From an uncultured bacterium (lineage in GTDB: Bacteria > Chloroflexota > Anaerolineae > JACIWP01), in assembly GCA_903872005.1 (NCBI GenBank), contig CAIQJD010000190.1, positions 1 through 7,501 of the forward strand: 7,501 bases of DNA, read 5' to 3'. The translations under genes and the position numbers were made by a program. Shown here piece by piece: positions 6,302 through 7,501 of the stretch (position 1 is the first letter of the stretch; the number at the start of each line of letters is the position of its first letter). Below the pieces are notes generated by a model, which searched no databases, was not told the origin of the DNA, and saw only the letters and a program-made list of their open reading frames with translations.

Positions 6302-7501
6302 ATGGCACTCAGTGGTCTCGAAATATACAAACTTCTGCCCAAAACCAACTGCAAGGACTGCGGCTTCCCCACCTGCCTGGCCTTCGCCATGAAGCTGGCC
6401 TCCAAGCAGGCCGAACTCTCCGCATGCCCGCACGTCTCGGAAACCGCCAAGGCGTCATTGGCCGCCGCATCAGCGCCGCCCATCCGCCTTGTCACCCTGG
6501 GAACGGACCCCAACTTCGCGGTCGGCAATGAAACCGTCCTCTTCCGTCATGAGAAGACCTTCTTCCACGAGACCGGCCTGGTCGTCCGCGTGAAGGACAC
6601 CGCCGGCGACCTCAAGCAGCAAGTGGCTGCCATTGACGCCTACAAAGTCGAGCGCGTTGGCGTCACGATGAAGATCAGCGCCATCGCCATCGAGAACGCC
6701 TCCGGCGAGGCCGGCAAGTTCGCCGCCGCGGTCGAAACCGCGCGTGGCGCGACCAAACTCCCCTTCATCCTGATGAGCGCCGATCCGAAAGCCATCTCGG
6801 CAGCCCTGGCCAAAGAGGGCGGTCGCAAGCCGCTCGTCTACGCCGCCACGGCGCAGAACCTGGCCGAAATGGCCGGCGCGGCGAAGGCCGGCGGCGCATC
6901 CCTGGCCGTCAAGGGCGCGACCCTGGCCGAACTGGCCGAGCTGACCGAGAAAGCGGTTGCGGCCGGCGTCGAAGACCTGGTCCTCGACCTCGCCATCCGC
7001 GACCTGGCTGGCTCGCTCGCCGGCCTGACCCAGCTCCGCCGCCTGGCGCTCAAGAAGAACTTCCGCGCCCTGGGCTACCCGATCATCACCTTCCCCGGCG
7101 AAGGCGCCGCCTCGCCGGAAGAAGAGACCATCCTGGCCGGTCAGTTCATCGCCAAGTATGGCAGCATCGTCGTCCTCGACCACTTCGACAAGGCCGACAT
7201 CTACGCCCTGATGACCCTGCGTCAGAACGTCTACACCGATCCGCAGAAGCCGATCCAGGTCAGCCCGGGCCTGTACGAGCTGAACAACCCGAAGCCTGAA
7301 TCGCCGCTGTTGGTCACCACCAACTTCTCCCTCACCTACTTCAGCGTCGCCGGCGAAGTCGAAGGGAGCGGCCGGCCGGCATGGCTGCTCATCACTGACG
7401 CCGAAGGCATGAGTGTCCTGACCGCCTGGGCCGCCGGCAAGTTCGACGCCGAGCGCATCGCCAAGGCCGTCAAACAGTTCAACGTCGCCAACAAGATCGC
7501 C
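6302..7501 (+). CDS. acsC: Corrinoid iron-sulfur protein large subunit (CODH/ACS gamma subunit), cut by the window end
   Basis: Carries the cobalamin that shuttles the methyl group to AcsB, and a [4Fe-4S] cluster used to reactivate Co(II) to Co(I). The first 400 codons are present with no stop; the family is usually about 445 residues, so some 45 are missing only because the window ends. The N-terminal cluster motif is complete: Cys17, Cys20, Cys25 and Cys42 (NCKDCGFPTC, then SACP), spaced CX2CX4CX16C. A TIM-barrel domain follows from about 60 to 325 (VTLGTDPNFAVGNETVLFRH near 65-83, LDLAIRD around 230). The cobalamin-binding C-terminal domain begins at about 334 (SPLLVTTNFSLTYFSVAGEVE). A stretch around 170-240 is rich in Ala, Gly, Leu and Glu, as expected for barrel helices in a GC-rich genome. 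The ribosome site GAGGAG (6289-6294) is seven bases before the ATG. The archaeal equivalent is CdhE. Confidence 0.95.
   Translation, partial: MALSGLEIYKLLPKTNCKDCGFPTCLAFAMKLASKQAELSACPHVSETAKASLAAASAPPIRLVTLGTDPNFAVGNETVLFRHEKTFFHETGLVVRVKDTAGDLKQQVAAIDAYKVERVGVTMKISAIAIENASGEAGKFAAAVETARGATKLPFILMSADPKAISAALAKEGGRKPLVYAATAQNLAEMAGAAKAGGASLAVKGATLAELAELTEKAVAAGVEDLVLDLAIRDLAGSLAGLTQLRRLALKKNFRALGYPIITFPGEGAASPEEETILAGQFIAKYGSIVVLDHFDKADIYALMTLRQNVYTDPQKPIQVSPGLYELNNPKPESPLLVTTNFSLTYFSVAGEVEGSGRPAWLLITDAEGMSVLTAWAAGKFDAERIAKAVKQFNVANKIA

Noticed and set aside
6470..7183. A 237-codon open frame on the - strand opposite acsC
   Set aside because: It is antisense to a clear AcsC coding region that runs unbroken to the window end, and shows the same repetitive shadow composition.
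1..7501. CRISPR arrays, tRNA or rRNA genes, insertion sequences, integration sites
   Set aside because: No regular direct repeats, no terminal inverted repeats with a transposase, and no RNA-gene signatures were seen; the window is filled with one metabolic operon.

Overview
The window is a nearly complete gene cluster for bacterial-type carbon monoxide dehydrogenase/acetyl-CoA synthase (CODH/ACS), the carbonyl branch of the Wood-Ljungdahl pathway. Every gene is on the + strand. The order is: small HMA-fold protein (114-446), acsA (CODH catalytic subunit, 459-2447), acsB (acetyl-CoA synthase, 2527-4755), paired-CBS-domain protein (4843-5247), acsD (small corrinoid iron-sulfur protein subunit, 5323-6285) and acsC (large corrinoid iron-sulfur protein subunit, 6302 to the window end, cut at codon 400). 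All metal-cluster ligands I could locate in AcsA, AcsB and AcsC are present, so the enzymes look functional.

How the genes work together: AcsA reduces CO2 to CO at its Ni-Fe-S C-cluster. The AcsD/AcsC heterodimer carries a methyl group on cobalamin, supplied by a methyltransferase that is not in this window. AcsB joins methyl, CO and CoA into acetyl-CoA at its Ni-Ni-[4Fe-4S] A-cluster. The reactions are reversible, so the cluster alone does not say whether the organism fixes CO2, makes acetate or oxidises acetate. The two small proteins are not catalytic subunits. One is an HMA-like domain without any cysteine at the head of the operon. The other is a two-CBS-domain protein, a family that often senses adenine nucleotides, placed between the enzyme genes and the corrinoid-protein genes.

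Regulatory layout: a near-consensus sigma-70 promoter (22-50) sits just before the first gene, so the transcription unit probably begins in this window. Gaps inside the cluster are not empty. A GC-rich hairpin lies between acsA and acsB (2462-2488). A long, almost perfect hairpin with TATAAT across its stem-loop junction lies after acsB (4775-4812). An extended -10 promoter followed by a short dyad lies before acsD (5255-5304). This suggests nested expression: the whole operon from the first promoter, with extra independent supply of the CBS protein and of AcsD/AcsC. There is no gene-free stretch over 300 bases; the first 21 bases hold nothing I can identify.

Organism: an anaerobic bacterium with GC-rich DNA, strong GC bias at third codon positions, classical Shine-Dalgarno sites and sigma-70 promoters. 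AcsA and AcsB are of the bacterial (Moorella-like) rather than archaeal Cdh type. A Chloroflexota (Anaerolineae-like) lineage is my best guess, but this is an impression from sequence style and is not demonstrated.
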